64,000 nucleotides of DNA from contig NZ_FOYV01000001.1 in NCBI RefSeq assembly GCF_900115175.1, positions 806,001-870,000 on the forward strand, in the 5' to 3' direction. Positions 37,795 through 48,447 of the stretch are shown piece after piece (position 1 is the first letter of the stretch; every line of letters starts with the position of its first letter). The position numbers and the translations under genes are program-made. The notes under the pieces were generated by a model. That model saw only the letters and a list, made by a program, of their open reading frames with translations. It searched no databases and was not told the DNA's origin. The DNA comes from Marinobacter gudaonensis. Its GTDB lineage: Bacteria; Pseudomonadota; Gammaproteobacteria; Pseudomonadales; Oleiphilaceae.

Positions 37795-38274
37795 TCAGAC
37801 CAGCGGCTTCTCGGAAACGATGATGCCGTTGTTGTCGGCGTAAACGTAGTGGCCCGGATGAAACGTCACACCGTGGAAAGTGACTGGCACGTTCAGGTCG
37901 CCCAGCCCACGCTTCTCGCTCTTCCTCGGGTGCGTACCCAGCGCCTGGACGCCCAAAGCGGTATTGCCGATCTCGTCGACGTCGCGTACACAACCGTAAA
38001 TGATCAGGCCGGCCCAACCATTGTTAGCGGCTTTCTCGGCCAGCATGTCACCGAGCAGCGCGTGGCGCTTTGAGGCGCCACCGTCCACGACCATCACACG
38101 GCCGTTGCCGGGCTGACCAACCTGCTCCTTTACCACGGAGTTGTCTTCAAAGCATTTTACGGTCACGATTTCGCCGCCAAACGCCTTGTTGCCACCATAG
38201 TTATTGAAGCCCGGCTCAACCACCTGCACTTCCGGATATTCGTCACACAGATCCGGGGTAATAATCTTGGTCAC
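37795..38274 (-). CDS. rraA: Regulator of ribonuclease activity A, RraA
   Basis: Trimeric inhibitor that binds the C-terminal region of RNase E, 159 aa (E. coli 161). Motifs such as [49 protein letters not shown] and [11 protein letters not shown] are characteristic. GTG 38274 ([15 protein letters not shown]) is preferred because AAGGAG lies 9 nt upstream; ATG 38298 adds eight non-family residues. It begins 30 bp after ppsA in the same direction. The RraA class also contains aldolases, but residue pattern and length favour the RNase E inhibitor. Confidence 0.92.
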   Translation of the reverse strand: MTKIITPDLCDEYPEVQVVEPGFNNYGGNKAFGGEIVTVKCFEDNSVVKEQVGQPGNGRVMVVDGGASKRHALLGDMLAEKAANNGWAGLIIYGCVRDVDEIGNTALGVQALGTHPRKSEKRGLGDLNVPVTFHGVTFHPGHYVYADNNGIIVSEKPLV

Positions 38275-38304
38275 GTTGCTGCTCTCCTTTTCCTGCAAAT
38301 GAAC

Positions 38305-40677
38305 TCAGTCGATCTTTTCGTCGGCCAGGAAGAACCAGGTATCCAGCACCGAATCCGGGTTCAGGGAGACGGTATCAATACCCTGCTCCATCAGCCATTT
38401 CGCCAGATCCGGATGATCGGATGGACCCTGGCCACAGATGCCGATGTACTTGCCGGCTTTCTTGCAGGCCTGAATAGCGTTGGACAACAGCACCTTGACG
38501 GCCTCATTACGCTCGTCAAACAGGTGCGCGATGATGCCGGAATCCCTATCCAGGCCCAGAGTCAGCTGAGTCAGATCGTTGGAGCCGATGGAGAAGCCGT
38601 CGAAGTGTTCGAGGAACTCGTCCGCCAGCAGGGCGTTCGCCGGCAGTTCGCACATCATGATCACGCGCAGTCCATTGTCGCCACGCTTCAGGCCGTTCTC
38701 CGCCAGCAGGTTCACCACCTGCTCTGCCTCACCTACTGTACGCACGAACGGCACCATAACCTCGACATTGGTCAGGCCCATCTCGTTGCGGACCTTCTGC
38801 AAGGCACGGCACTCCAGCTCAAAGCAGTCCCGGAAGGTCTCGGAAATATACCGGGACGCACCACGGAAACCGAGCATCGGGTTTTCCTCGTCCGGTTCGT
38901 ACAGGGTGCCGCCAATCAGGTTGGCGTACTCGTTGGATTTAAAGTCCGACAGCCGCACGATCACCTTCTTGGGTGCGAAAGCGGCAGCCAGGGTGGAGAT
39001 ACCCTCCACCAGCTTGTCGACATAGAAATCTACCGGTGAACTGTAGCCGGAGATCCGCTTCTCGACGGTTTGCTTGATGTCCCGCGGCAGGCCGTCGAAG
39101 TTCAACAGCGCTTTGGGGTGCACGCCAATCATCCGGTTGATAATGAACTCCAGGCGGGCCAGGCCAACCCCTTCGTTCGGCAGGGCCTGGAAATCAAAGG
39201 CGCGGTCCGGGTTGCCCACGTTCATCATGATCTTGAACGGGATGTTGGGCATGGAGTCCACGGTGTTCTCGCGCAGTTCGAAATCCAGGGCGCCTTCGTA
39301 GATCATGCCGGTGTCACCCTCGGCACAGGATACCGTCACTTCCTGGCCGTCCTTCAGTAGCTCGGTGGCATCGCCACAGCCAACCACCGCCGGAATACCC
39401 AGTTCACGGGCAATGATCGCCGCGTGGCAGGTACGGCCGCCGCGATCGGTCACGATGGCAGACGCCCGCTTCATGACCGGTTCCCAGTCCGGGTCGGTCA
39501 TGTCGGTTACCAGCACGTCGCCCGCCTGCACCCGGTCCATTTCCTTGATACTGGTGATGATCTTCACCGGGCCACTGCCAATCTTGTGGCCGATACTGCG
39601 GCCTTCCACCAGCACCTTGCCGGTTTCCTTGAGCAGATAGCGCTCCATGACGTTGGCCGCTGCCCGGCTCTTCACCGTTTCGGGCCGGGCCTGAACGATG
39701 TAGATCTTGCCGTCATCGCCGTCTTTGGCCCACTCGATGTCCATCGGGCGCTGGTAATGCTTCTCGATGATCATGGCCTGACGGGCCAGGTCTTCCACCT
39801 CGGCATCGGTGATGCAGAAGCGGTTGCGGTCGTCCTGCTCAACCTTCACGGTTTCCACAAACTCACCCTCGCCCGGGCTGGTGTGGTAAACCATCTTGAT
39901 GGCCTTGCTGCCCAGGTTGCGGCGCAGCACCGCCGGGCGCCCGGCTTCAAGCGTCGGCTTGTGCACGTAGAATTCATCGGGGTTCACCGCACCCTGCACC
40001 ACCGTCTCACCGAGGCCGTAGGAGGCGGTGACAAAGACCACGTCGCGGAAGCCGGACTCGGTGTCCAGGGTGAACATTACGCCGCTGGCGGCGGTTTCAC
40101 TGCGTACCATCTTCTGGATACCGGCCGACAGCGCCACCATCTTGTGATCGAAGCCGTGGTGCACCCGGTAGGAAATGGCACGGTCGTTGAACAGGGAGGC
40201 AAACACCTCCTTGACCGACGTACGCACCTGCTCAAGGCCAACAACGTTCAGGAAAGTTTCCTGCTGGCCAGCAAAGGAAGCGTCCGGCAGGTCCTCGGCG
40301 GTAGCCGAGGATCGCACGGCAACGGCCATGTGCTCGTTACCGTCCTGGAGCTTGGCAAAGGCTTCTTTCAGGGCGTTCTCGAGGACGTCAGGGAACGGGG
40401 TATCAACAATCCACTGCCGGACCTGCGCGCCGACCCGGGCCAACTCGTTAACGTCGTTGATGTCCAGAACGTCCAGCGCGTTGTCGATGCGCTCCTTGAG
40501 TCCATCGGTGGCGAGGAATTCACGATAGGCGTGTGCCGTGGTGGCAAAACCACCCGGAACGGTAACACCTGCGTTGGCGAGATTACTGATCATTTCGCCG
40601 AGAGAGGCGTTCTTGCCGCCCACCCGATCAACATCGGACATTCCCAGGTGATCAAACCAAATAATGTAATCTTCCAA
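38305..40677 (-). CDS. ppsA: Phosphoenolpyruvate synthase
   Basis: Converts pyruvate and ATP to PEP for gluconeogenesis, 790 aa (E. coli 792). The ATP-grasp domain opens with [11 protein letters not shown]; the swivelling phospho-histidine is in [15 protein letters not shown], with the regulatory threonine two residues before it; the PEP domain contains [14 protein letters not shown] and a C-terminal catalytic cysteine ([10 protein letters not shown]). TTG 40677 ([12 protein letters not shown]) is chosen for family alignment and a GGGAGA at 7 nt; the reading to 40755 is not family-like. Divergent ppsR encodes its regulator. Confidence 0.96.
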   Translation of the reverse strand: MEDYIIWFDHLGMSDVDRVGGKNASLGEMISNLANAGVTVPGGFATTAHAYREFLATDGLKERIDNALDVLDINDVNELARVGAQVRQWIVDTPFPDVLENALKEAFAKLQDGNEHMAVAVRSSATAEDLPDASFAGQQETFLNVVGLEQVRTSVKEVFASLFNDRAISYRVHHGFDHKMVALSAGIQKMVRSETAASGVMFTLDTESGFRDVVFVTASYGLGETVVQGAVNPDEFYVHKPTLEAGRPAVLRRNLGSKAIKMVYHTSPGEGEFVETVKVEQDDRNRFCITDAEVEDLARQAMIIEKHYQRPMDIEWAKDGDDGKIYIVQARPETVKSRAAANVMERYLLKETGKVLVEGRSIGHKIGSGPVKIITSIKEMDRVQAGDVLVTDMTDPDWEPVMKRASAIVTDRGGRTCHAAIIARELGIPAVVGCGDATELLKDGQEVTVSCAEGDTGMIYEGALDFELRENTVDSMPNIPFKIMMNVGNPDRAFDFQALPNEGVGLARLEFIINRMIGVHPKALLNFDGLPRDIKQTVEKRISGYSSPVDFYVDKLVEGISTLAAAFAPKKVIVRLSDFKSNEYANLIGGTLYEPDEENPMLGFRGASRYISETFRDCFELECRALQKVRNEMGLTNVEVMVPFVRTVGEAEQVVNLLAENGLKRGDNGLRVIMMCELPANALLADEFLEHFDGFSIGSNDLTQLTLGLDRDSGIIAHLFDERNEAVKVLLSNAIQACKKAGKYIGICGQGPSDHPDLAKWLMEQGIDTVSLNPDSVLDTWFFLADEKID

Positions 40678-40835
40678 AGCACGTCTCCCTTGAATCTGTG
40701 TAGCGAAGAGCAAACCGGGCCAGCGATATAGAGCGGCAAAGCAGGCAATATCCACTGCGGAGTCTCGAACTTGGCGTGTATGATACTGTAACCTGCGGAA
40801 ATTACCTAGGGCACAAAGGAACTGGACTTCACAGC

Positions 40836-41651
40836 ATGAAACGCACCGCTTTCTTCATTTCTGACGGCACAGGCCTCACTGCCGAGGCCCTCGGGCACAG
40901 CCTTCTGGCCCAATTTGAAAAGATCGAGTTCGAGCGGATCACCGTTCCCTATATTGACGACGAGGACAAAGCCCGGGAGATGGTCAAGCGGATTACCAAG
41001 GCCGCCGAGGTGGACGGCGCAAGGCCGCTGGTCTTCGACACCATCGTAAACAGCGACATCCGGGACATCATTGCCACGGCTGACGGCTTTATGGTGGATA
41101 TTTTCGGGACCTTTCTCAATCCGCTGGAACAGGAGCTGCAATCCTCGTCGTCCTATTCCGTCGGCAAGTCCCACGCGATCAACAACGAAGGCAGCTACGA
41201 GCGGCGCATCAACGCGGTGAATTTCGCGCTGGACAACGACGACGGCGCCCGCACGCGGCATTACGATGAGGCCGACCTGATACTGGTGGGTGCTTCCCGT
41301 AGCGGAAAGACACCCACCTGCCTGTATCTTGCCCTGCAATACGGCATCAAGGCGGCGAACTACCCGATTACCGAGGAAGATCTGGCGGACCAGCAGATGC
41401 CGACGGCGCTGAAGCCGCATAAAGAGAAGATTTTCGGCCTCACCATCGACCCCGAACGTCTGGCCACCATCCGCAACGAACGCCGACCCAACTCACGGTA
41501 TTCTTCCATCCAGCAGTGCATGCATGAGATTGAGGAGATCGAACTGATGTACAGGCGTGAGCGGATTCCCTACCTGAACACTACCGCCTACTCCATTGAG
41601 GAGATTTCCACGCGGATCATGGTGACCACAGGACTGAAGCGCAATCGTTGA
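40836..41651 (+). CDS. ppsR: PEP synthase regulatory kinase/phosphorylase PpsR
   Basis: DUF299-family enzyme that switches PEP synthase by ADP-dependent phosphorylation and Pi-dependent dephosphorylation of the threonine beside its catalytic histidine; 271 aa. Start at [20 protein letters not shown]; the P-loop-like [16 protein letters not shown] is at ~150. It is divergent from its target ppsA, with the shared promoter region 40678-40835. An upstream in-frame start at 40776 is not supported by the family. Confidence 0.95.
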   Translation: MKRTAFFISDGTGLTAEALGHSLLAQFEKIEFERITVPYIDDEDKAREMVKRITKAAEVDGARPLVFDTIVNSDIRDIIATADGFMVDIFGTFLNPLEQELQSSSSYSVGKSHAINNEGSYERRINAVNFALDNDDGARTRHYDEADLILVGASRSGKTPTCLYLALQYGIKAANYPITEEDLADQQMPTALKPHKEKIFGLTIDPERLATIRNERRPNSRYSSIQQCMHEIEEIELMYRRERIPYLNTTAYSIEEISTRIMVTTGLKRNR

Positions 41652-41673
41652 ACGGAACGAGGTAATGTGAAAC

Positions 41674-41702
41674 AGGGCCGGCTGACGAAATCAGCCGGCC
41701 CT
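41674..41702. terminator. Strong hairpin between convergent ppsR and PreP-like gene
   Basis: A 12-bp perfect stem (41674-41685 with 41691-41702) has a CGAAA loop. U-tracts are weak on both sides, so it may be an inefficient or Rho-assisted terminator for both genes. Confidence 0.6.
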
Positions 41703-41709
41703 GAGCCTG

Positions 41710-44634
41710 CTACAGCTCTTCAATGTCCAGGCCAAGCGCTTCCGCCCTGGCCCGGTTCTCCGGACTGGTGACCACAGCCGTGCTGGCTTTTTCCGGCACC
41801 AGCCAGGTGCTGGCCACACGTTTGAGGTCGTCAAGCGTCACCGACAACACCCGCTCGCGGAAGCGGGCGCGTTGCTCCGGCGTGCGACCGAACAGCTTGT
41901 TGTGGAAAGCGTGCCGGGCAGCGCCAGCCGGTGAGCGAGGCCGGTCCAACTGACCAATGACACCCAGGATGGATTCTTCCAGCTCCTGATAATCGTGCTC
42001 ATTGGACTGCAACCACTCCAGGGCCTTGTCAAAATCCGCCAGCGTGTCCTCCAGCCTCGGATCCCGGTAGGAGAAGAACCGGAAGGTACCGTTCACACTG
42101 TCCTGGCCGGCGCCGCCGCCATAGGCACCGCCCTTCTCGCGGATGGCTCTGTGCAGGTAACCGTTACGAAGGAAACCACCCAGCACAGTCAGCGCCGCGG
42201 CGTCGGGGTGATCCACGGGCACGGTATTGTAAGCCTTGGCGCAGAAGTTCACCTGCGTTGAGGTAAGCCATGCCTGACGGGTGGTGTAGTTGACCGGATC
42301 CATCTTCCAGGCAGACGCAGAAACACCAGGCACGTCACCCCAGGCGGACTTGAGGTCGTCCACCATGGCCGGCAGCTGCTCCTCTTCACCAATCACCAGG
42401 AACTCGCGGGCCTGATGGCGGATCTTGTCATGCAGCGCCGCCAGCTTGTCGCATAGAGCCGCCAGCTCACCGGCATCCTTTAGCGCCCGATCCAGCTCCT
42501 TGGTGCCCTTGATACCGGCCAGCCCGCCCAGACGGAAGGACAGCCAGGCGCCCGGGCTCATGCCCTGTGACGCCGCGCCCATGGCCAGAGCATGACCACT
42601 GCCGGTCACCGCCTGTTCGCGACGGGCGCGAATCTGGGCAATGATCTCGCGAATCCGCTCATGCTCGTCAAAGCGGGCGCCGGAGCAGACATCCCGAAGT
42701 AGCCTGGTCAGGGCGCTGCGGTTCCGGGCCAAGGCCTTGCCGTTGAATATGATGTACCCGGAGAGGTCCTGAACATCGTCTATGCGGCCCTTGGCACTGA
42801 ACGACGCACCGATACCGCCGGATTCCGCGGAAATCCGGTCCTGCATCTGCAGGTAATCCAGCTCCCCACAGCCCACCTCGGAGATCAGCGTCGTGTAGTA
42901 CGGCACCAGCAGCAGCTCTTCCTCGGTGAGCGCCGGCATGGGCACCACCACCTGCTCGTAGACCAGGCCGTTGGTGCCCCGAGCGTAGACCGTGGCGGCA
43001 ATGTCGCCGTCGTAACGGCCCTCGGGTTCGGGCATCTGTAGCGGGACGTCCGACAGGTCCACCTTCGGCAGAATGGAGTCGTCGTCCTTGCGCATCTGGC
43101 GTTCTTCCAGGGCACGAGCGCGCTCAACAATCATCCGGACTTCGTCTTCGGTCAGCTCGGCCTTGCGACGGGCCAGGGCTTCCCGAATCGCCGCCTGCCG
43201 GCGGTGCTCCAGTTTTTCGTCCGGACGCAGGGTCAGCGTGACCCGGTGCGGGTTTTCGAGCAGTTTGCGACGGATCAGGTCCGGCACGTACTGCGGGTCA
43301 CGAATTTTCTCGCGCAGATTCGCCAGAACGGGCTCCAGGTCCAGCAGCTCCACAGGATCGCCGCCATGCACCATCGGCGCGATGGCGCTCATGATCAGTT
43401 GCAGGCCATAGGGGAAGCTGTCGCCGGCAATTTCGCGCTGGTGCAATTCCAACTGGTGCAGGATCGCCTCCAGCCGTTCTTCGCTGACGCCCTCCTCCAC
43501 CACATTCAGCAGCGTGGATTCAATCAGGGCTTCCAGATCTTTCTGCTTTTCCGGCTCGCTGCCTTCGATGCCGCAGACGAAGGTCATTTCCCGGTTGGAA
43601 TCCTCAAGGCCGCACATGGGCGATGGCGCATGGCCCAGATCGGTGGTTTCCAGGGCACGCATCAGAGGCGATGCACTGTTTTCCAGAAGCACCGCAGAGA
43701 GCAGCTGGCCTTCCAGATTTTCCTGGAGATCAAAGCTGTGTCCGAGCAGCCAGCCCACCACTATGTGGGTCTTGTTCTCGGTGCCCTCGCCTTCGTTCAC
43801 CGCATAACCCTGCTCGACGCGCACCGGCGCGAACAGGCGCTTCTCGTCCCGCACCGGGAGCTCGATATCAAGACGGTCAAAACGCTTGAGCGCCAACTCC
43901 TCGAACTTCTCGTGGTGCTCCCGGGCCGGGATGTTGCCGTAGGTGGCAAAAATCGCATTGCTCGGGTGATAGTGATGGCGGTAGAAACTGACCAGATCCT
44001 CATAGCTGAGATCCACAATGTGATCGGGCTCGCCACCGCTGTTGTAGTGATACGTGGTTGTCGGGAACAGGTGGCTGCTCAGGTTCTGCCAGAGCTGAGA
44101 GGTGGCCGAGCTCATGGCGCCCTTCATTTCGTTATAGACAACGCCCCGGTAGACCAGATCCGTGGACGGATCCTCCGGCTTGTCGAACTCCAGGCGATGC
44201 CCCTCCTGGGCAAAGTCCAGCGGATCCAGCTTCGAGAAGAACACCGAATCAAGGTACACCGACAACAGGTTGTCGAAATCCTTCCGGTTCATGCTGGCAA
44301 AGGGATAGGCAGTCCAGTCGCTGCTGGTGAAGGCGTTCATGAACGTGTTCAGCGACCGGCGGATCATCATGAAGAACGGATCCCGCACGGGGTAACGCTC
44401 ACTGCCACACAGCGCCGTGTGCTCCAGGATGTGGGCAACGCCAGTGGAATCCATCGGGAAGGTCCGAAGCGCAACGAAGAACACATTCTCATCGTTGTCG
44501 GCCGCCAGGTGCAGGTGCCGGGCCCCGGTTTTCTTGTGGCGATACTCCTCGACCTCAAGGTTGAGGGTGTCGATCCGGTGACTGCGAAGCTTCTCAAAGG
44601 CCGGATGAATTGCGTTGTCGATCACTGCAGCCAT
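41710..44634 (-). CDS. M16 metalloprotease, presequence-protease (PreP/M16C) type
   Basis: Zinc peptidase of 974 aa with four half-domains and the M16C-associated middle region. The inverted zinc motif HXXEH is at HILEH (~66-70) in GVAHILEHTALCGSERYPV, and the distal glutamate lies in YRGVVYNEMKGAM. In mitochondria and chloroplasts PreP clears targeting peptides; in bacteria it likely degrades small unstructured peptides in the cytosol. No signal peptide is seen. ATG 44634 has AGGA 8 nt upstream. Confidence 0.92.
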   Translation of the reverse strand: MAAVIDNAIHPAFEKLRSHRIDTLNLEVEEYRHKKTGARHLHLAADNDENVFFVALRTFPMDSTGVAHILEHTALCGSERYPVRDPFFMMIRRSLNTFMNAFTSSDWTAYPFASMNRKDFDNLLSVYLDSVFFSKLDPLDFAQEGHRLEFDKPEDPSTDLVYRGVVYNEMKGAMSSATSQLWQNLSSHLFPTTTYHYNSGGEPDHIVDLSYEDLVSFYRHHYHPSNAIFATYGNIPAREHHEKFEELALKRFDRLDIELPVRDEKRLFAPVRVEQGYAVNEGEGTENKTHIVVGWLLGHSFDLQENLEGQLLSAVLLENSASPLMRALETTDLGHAPSPMCGLEDSNREMTFVCGIEGSEPEKQKDLEALIESTLLNVVEEGVSEERLEAILHQLELHQREIAGDSFPYGLQLIMSAIAPMVHGGDPVELLDLEPVLANLREKIRDPQYVPDLIRRKLLENPHRVTLTLRPDEKLEHRRQAAIREALARRKAELTEDEVRMIVERARALEERQMRKDDDSILPKVDLSDVPLQMPEPEGRYDGDIAATVYARGTNGLVYEQVVVPMPALTEEELLLVPYYTTLISEVGCGELDYLQMQDRISAESGGIGASFSAKGRIDDVQDLSGYIIFNGKALARNRSALTRLLRDVCSGARFDEHERIREIIAQIRARREQAVTGSGHALAMGAASQGMSPGAWLSFRLGGLAGIKGTKELDRALKDAGELAALCDKLAALHDKIRHQAREFLVIGEEEQLPAMVDDLKSAWGDVPGVSASAWKMDPVNYTTRQAWLTSTQVNFCAKAYNTVPVDHPDAAALTVLGGFLRNGYLHRAIREKGGAYGGGAGQDSVNGTFRFFSYRDPRLEDTLADFDKALEWLQSNEHDYQELEESILGVIGQLDRPRSPAGAARHAFHNKLFGRTPEQRARFRERVLSVTLDDLKRVASTWLVPEKASTAVVTSPENRARAEALGLDIEEL

Positions 44635-44734
44635 TCAATCTATCCTGTCTTTAAACAATTGGAGAATTGTAGGGTAACACGTAGTATCGATTATCATGCA
44701 CCCGTCGAGTAGCCAGAAGGTACCCTGCCCACCC

Positions 44735-45196
44735 ATGACCACACCCGCACCCGAATCGAGGGCCATTGATGCCCCGGAAGTTGCCGCCTACTGGGCAGAG
44801 CGCCGCCGCTACCTCGAACGCATCCGCAAGGTGCCGGAAATACGACAGCGGTTCTGGCGCGAAGTTGCCGTTTACCTGCTGCGCCGTCTGCTGTGGTCGT
44901 TCGGGTTTTTCCCAGTCTTCATCGCCTTCTGGGTGCCCTTCGTTCTGGCCAGTTTCAACCCGGTGGTGATGGCTTCAGATCTCATTCCACTGCTGCAGGA
45001 GTTCGTCAACTCCAATCCGGAAGTTCAGGCCACCACCATCAGTACGCTGGTGATCGCATGGGCGTCCATCGGCTTTTTCTTCCTGGTGTTTGATTTTGTC
45101 CTCACCCCGTTCCGATCGCCCTATCAATACGAAGCCGACGTGTACATGAGATCATGGGAGCAGCTCAACCATGACCAGCTTCCGGACAAAGTGTGA
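44735..45196 (+). CDS. Uncharacterised two-TM membrane protein
   Basis: About 153 aa. A charged helical head (EVAAYWAERRRYLERIRKVP) precedes TM1 (~58-80, LLWSFGFFPVFIAFWVPFVL), a short loop and TM2 (~105-128, TLVIAWASIGFFFLVFDFVL), then a polar tail. I do not recognise a named family. Start at ATG 44735 is uncertain, since the AGAAGG is 16 nt away; ATG 44696 is possible. It is divergent to the PreP-like gene and lies ~110 bp before the PEGA/MORN gene. Confidence 0.7.
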   Translation: MTTPAPESRAIDAPEVAAYWAERRRYLERIRKVPEIRQRFWREVAVYLLRRLLWSFGFFPVFIAFWVPFVLASFNPVVMASDLIPLLQEFVNSNPEVQATTISTLVIAWASIGFFFLVFDFVLTPFRSPYQYEADVYMRSWEQLNHDQLPDKV

Positions 45197-45309
45197 TTTG
45201 GCCTGCATTCTCGTTAACTCCGGACACTTTCTGTTACATAAGGTTGCAATCACTGGTTAAGATGAAGCGGTAGACAGAATTCCAGAATGCAGGATCAAGG
45301 GGTTTCTCC

Positions 45310-46674
45310 ATGGTCGATTTCAGACCGCTTCTGTTCATCAACGCCCTCGCGCTCATGCTGCTGGTTACGGCCGGGTTTGCGTCGGTACGTGATGAGTTTC
45401 GGCTAACGGAAACCCTTGATTCGCCACCTGTTGCGCAAGCCGTTGCCACCGCCACAGAGGTACCGTCCGAAGCAACCAATCCTGCTCCGGTAACGAGCAC
45501 GAAACCCCAGAGGGATGCCCCGGCCACGGCCAGCGTGATTTCCAGGGCAGATCCTGGCGCCCGTGACGAAACTGCCTCTACAGACATTGACGAGAGCCCT
45601 GCCAACGCACCGTTTACCATTGCCCCGATGTCGGAAGATCCGCAGATGCTTGCGGTCGCCGAGCCGCACAGCGCCATGACCGCCCGCATGGATGCCGCTC
45701 CTGCTCCACAGGCCCGGAACAAACCAACGCCGGCACCCCCAACCACGGGCACGTTGGTGCTTCGATCCAACGTGGTGGGCGACCAGGTCACCATCAATGG
45801 CAAGACCTATGGCGCTACCCGCCTGGATCTGGAGTTGGAGCCCGGCGACTACGACGTCACCATTTCCAAGGATGGCTACCGGTCCTGGTCCCGCAAGGTC
45901 ACCCTGGAAGCCGGCCGCGAAATGACGCTGGTTGGTGAGCTGGAAGCCTACACCACGGTTAACTTCCGGGACGGCACCTGGATCGGCGGCGTGAAGACCG
46001 GGGACGGCACTTACGAGAATTCCGACGGCCTGCGTTACGAGGGCCATTTTGTCGACGGCGAGTTCGATGGCGACGGCACCGCCTGGTACCCGGACGGCAG
46101 CCGCTACGAGGGCGAGTGGTCCGGCGGCAAGCGTCATGGCGAGGGCGTCTGGCGCAGTGCCGACGGCGCCCGCTATTCCGGAGACTTCCAGGACAATCAA
46201 TTCAATGGCAAGGGAACTCTAACCCTCGCCAACGGCGACATACTCACGGGCCACTGGCAGAGCGGCCAGCTCAACGGCCACGGCTCCCTGACCACCGCCG
46301 ACGGCATGTTGTATGTCGGTGGCTTTCGCAACGACGAATTCCATGGCAACGGCACCCTTACCTACCCTGACGGCCGCCATTACGAGGGCGAATTTTCCAA
46401 CGGGGCGTTCCATGGCTCCGGCTCCGAAGTCTTCGCCAACGGCAAGAAGTACGAGGGTCAGTACATTGAGGGCAAGTTCCACGGCAAGGGGTTGATCAAG
46501 AACCCAAATGGCAGTTCCATCGAAGCCACATTCCGACACGGAGAGCCCTACGGCCAGGTGCGCCTGACCACCGCGGCAGGGGAGATTTTCACTGCCCGCA
46601 CCACCGAGCCCGGCGTCTGTTATCGGGACAAGAGCTACCGGGCCACCGAGTGCCCGACACTGGAAGGCTGGTAG
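45310..46674 (+). CDS. Exported PEGA-domain plus MORN-repeat protein
   Basis: 454 aa. An N-terminal hydrophobic segment (~7-22) acts as signal anchor. A Pro/Ala/Thr-rich disordered linker (~35-145) leads to a PEGA domain (~147-215; GTLVLRSNVVGDQVTINGK, LELEPGDYDVTISKDGYRS). Then come about eight or nine MORN repeats (~225-410; YEGHFVDGEFDGDGTAWYPD, YEGEWSGGKRHGEGVW, YEGEFSNGAFHGSG). Two cysteines near the end (~436 and ~446) could form a disulfide. PEGA and MORN modules usually bind surfaces, carbohydrate or lipid; the ligand here is unknown. Confidence 0.88.
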   Translation: MVDFRPLLFINALALMLLVTAGFASVRDEFRLTETLDSPPVAQAVATATEVPSEATNPAPVTSTKPQRDAPATASVISRADPGARDETASTDIDESPANAPFTIAPMSEDPQMLAVAEPHSAMTARMDAAPAPQARNKPTPAPPTTGTLVLRSNVVGDQVTINGKTYGATRLDLELEPGDYDVTISKDGYRSWSRKVTLEAGREMTLVGELEAYTTVNFRDGTWIGGVKTGDGTYENSDGLRYEGHFVDGEFDGDGTAWYPDGSRYEGEWSGGKRHGEGVWRSADGARYSGDFQDNQFNGKGTLTLANGDILTGHWQSGQLNGHGSLTTADGMLYVGGFRNDEFHGNGTLTYPDGRHYEGEFSNGAFHGSGSEVFANGKKYEGQYIEGKFHGKGLIKNPNGSSIEATFRHGEPYGQVRLTTAAGEIFTARTTEPGVCYRDKSYRATECPTLEGW

Positions 46675-46727
46675 ACATTCACAGCCCGATGACACACGCG
46701 TTTGCAGTAAACGATTGAGGTAGTGAC

Positions 46728-47819
46728 ATGGCGATCAAAAACGCTCTGCTGGTCGATGACTCCAAAGTGGCACGCTTTGCACTGAGCAAACTGCTGGAGA
46801 GTCGTGACATGGAAGTCAACATGGCGGGTTCGGCGGAAGAGGCACTGGACTTCCTGAACAGTCATGGCCGCCCGGACGTTATTTTCATGGATCACCTGAT
46901 GCCCGGAATGAACGGCGTGGAGGCCACCAAGGCGATCAAGGGCAACCCGGAAACCGCCGGCATACCGATCATCATGTGCACCTCCAAGAAGTCCTCGACC
47001 TTTATGGAAGAGGCAAAAAATTTCGGGGTGTACAATATTCTTACCAAACCGCCGCAAACCCAAGGGCTTATGGAAGTGCTGGACCAGCTTGCCAGCGACG
47101 TAACCAGTGGCAACCTGCCTGAACCACCGGCCCAGAGCCCGCAACCGGCCGAGCAGGATGACTGGCTGAACGTTCCTGGGGACGCCTCGGTGGAACTTTC
47201 CCCCAAACCCTCCGATGCTCTTGGGCGTGAGACTACCCAGTCCAGCGTGGTGCCCCTGACCAGTGAACTGATCGAGCAGATTGCCCGTTCGGCAGTAAAA
47301 ACCCACATCAACAACCGTCTGCACGAGCTACTCAGCTCCCTGTTCGACGAACAGTTTGACCACCTCAAGCGCGCCCTCGACGAAACCCGAAGCAAACAGG
47401 AGTCTGCCATCGAGGAACGCCTGCAGGCACTGACACAGACCGTGGAAGAACGCACTCGCAATCTCAGGGATGATGTCGCCGCCGAGGTCAATCTCAACCT
47501 CGGCAGCGAACTGGCCACCCTGAGAAAGGAACTGAAGAAGAACTCCGGGTTTACCAGCGAACACATGGCTGAACTCAAAGACCACATCACCAGCGTTCAG
47601 ACCATAGACACGGAGTTCTGGCAAACGCTGCAATCCGAAGCCATTCAACAGGCACACGAGATCTCTAGGGAAACCGCTGAAGACATCGCCCAGCGCACCA
47701 TCGATCTGTTCGTGGCGCAGCAGCGCTCCGCCTCGTCACGGGTTTACACGATCGGCCTGGCCGTCAGCCTCGGCATTTTCAGCGTCGGGATTGCCTGGCT
47801 TTCCGGCCTGTTTGGCTGA
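46728..47819 (+). CDS. Tail-anchored response regulator (REC, coiled coil, C-terminal TM)
   Basis: 363 aa. The N-terminal CheY-like receiver (~1-125) keeps all key residues: D10, D11, phospho-acceptor D55 ([11 protein letters not shown]), T85 and K107 (TKPP). A Pro/Gln-rich linker (~128-180) is followed by a long coiled coil (~190-330) and a final TM helix (~338-360, [20 protein letters not shown]). There is no DNA-binding or enzymatic output domain. It would hold a phosphorylatable receiver at the inner membrane. It follows the MORN gene by 53 bp and its end overlaps the convergent MobA-like gene by 41 bp. No histidine kinase is nearby. Confidence 0.88.
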   Translation: MAIKNALLVDDSKVARFALSKLLESRDMEVNMAGSAEEALDFLNSHGRPDVIFMDHLMPGMNGVEATKAIKGNPETAGIPIIMCTSKKSSTFMEEAKNFGVYNILTKPPQTQGLMEVLDQLASDVTSGNLPEPPAQSPQPAEQDDWLNVPGDASVELSPKPSDALGRETTQSSVVPLTSELIEQIARSAVKTHINNRLHELLSSLFDEQFDHLKRALDETRSKQESAIEERLQALTQTVEERTRNLRDDVAAEVNLNLGSELATLRKELKKNSGFTSEHMAELKDHITSVQTIDTEFWQTLQSEAIQQAHEISRETAEDIAQRTIDLFVAQQRSASSRVYTIGLAVSLGIFSVGIAWLSGLFG

Positions 47820-48447
47820 GTAGTGCCTTGACCCTCAACCAATCCCCGGGGGTATCCACGTCCTCGTGAACCCCCGGGATCACGACCCGGGTCGCCTGCA
47901 CTTCCGCCAGCAGGCCACCCGCACCCCGGTCCCCCTCAAGATCCATCACCAACGGCCAAAGCCACCGTGGCAAGTAGGCAGGAACGCCCGGCCGGTCGCC
48001 ATAATCCGCGGCGATGGGCTGATCCGGAAAACAGCGGGCCGCCTCGCCCAAGGCTGCCAGCGCGTTCAGATCCAGCAGCGGCTGGTCTGCCACCAGCACA
48101 AACACGCCCCTGGCCTGCGGCCCGACACTGCGCAAACCCGCCTGCAGCGACGCCGAGAGCCCCTCATGCCACTCCGGCACCCGCAGCCACGCCGACGGTT
48201 GTCGATAGCCACGAAACCGGATCAGAGGGTACCAGGCACCGCATAACACCCTGACATCAGAACTGAGCATCCGCCCCTGCGCAATCGCAGCATCGAGCAG
48301 GGTGCGATTGCCGGCATGCTGTTGGGATGCCCGATCGGAACCCAGCGGCAACAACGCCTTCGGGCGCCCGAACCGGCGCGCGGCGCCGGCCGCCAGAACC
48401 AGTGCCGGGAATTGGTGATTTTGGCTGCGCCTGACGAGGTTCAGAAT
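47779..48447 (-). CDS. MobA-like nucleotidyltransferase without a normal start codon
   Basis: NTP-transferase-like protein of the MocA/MobA group, which cytidylates or guanylates molybdopterin. The frame encodes [20 protein letters not shown], the full N-terminal nucleotide motif (about 48411-48349), then VLVADQPLL and [15 protein letters not shown] (the typical P-x-x-[FYL] segment) and a DVDTPGDW end. No ATG, GTG or TTG lies between the upstream stop near 48535 and the codons inside the motif. Only ATT 48447, after a weak GGAA, or a CTG could start an intact protein. Thus start end is uncertain and the gene may be decayed or carry a sequence error. Confidence 0.65.
   Translation of the reverse strand: MLNLVRRSQNHQFPALVLAAGAARRFGRPKALLPLGSDRASQQHAGNRTLLDAAIAQGRMLSSDVRVLCGAWYPLIRFRGYRQPSAWLRVPEWHEGLSASLQAGLRSVGPQARGVFVLVADQPLLDLNALAALGEAARCFPDQPIAADYGDRPGVPAYLPRWLWPLVMDLEGDRGAGGLLAEVQATRVVIPGVHEDVDTPGDWLRVKALLSQTGRKARQSRR

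Noticed and set aside
37795..38274. rraA-like gene as 4-hydroxy-4-methyl-2-oxoglutarate aldolase
   Set aside because: The families share a fold, but length, the CVRDVDEIG context and location near rne favour the RNase E regulator; no aromatic-ring catabolic genes are near.
39424..40731. A 435-codon plus-strand frame opposite ppsA
   Set aside because: PEP synthase motifs are complete on the minus strand; the shadow has histidine- and valine-rich noise only.
43204..44712. A 502-codon plus-strand frame opposite the PreP-like gene
   Set aside because: The M16 protease frame carries the zinc motif and full-length homology; the opposite frame does not look like protein.
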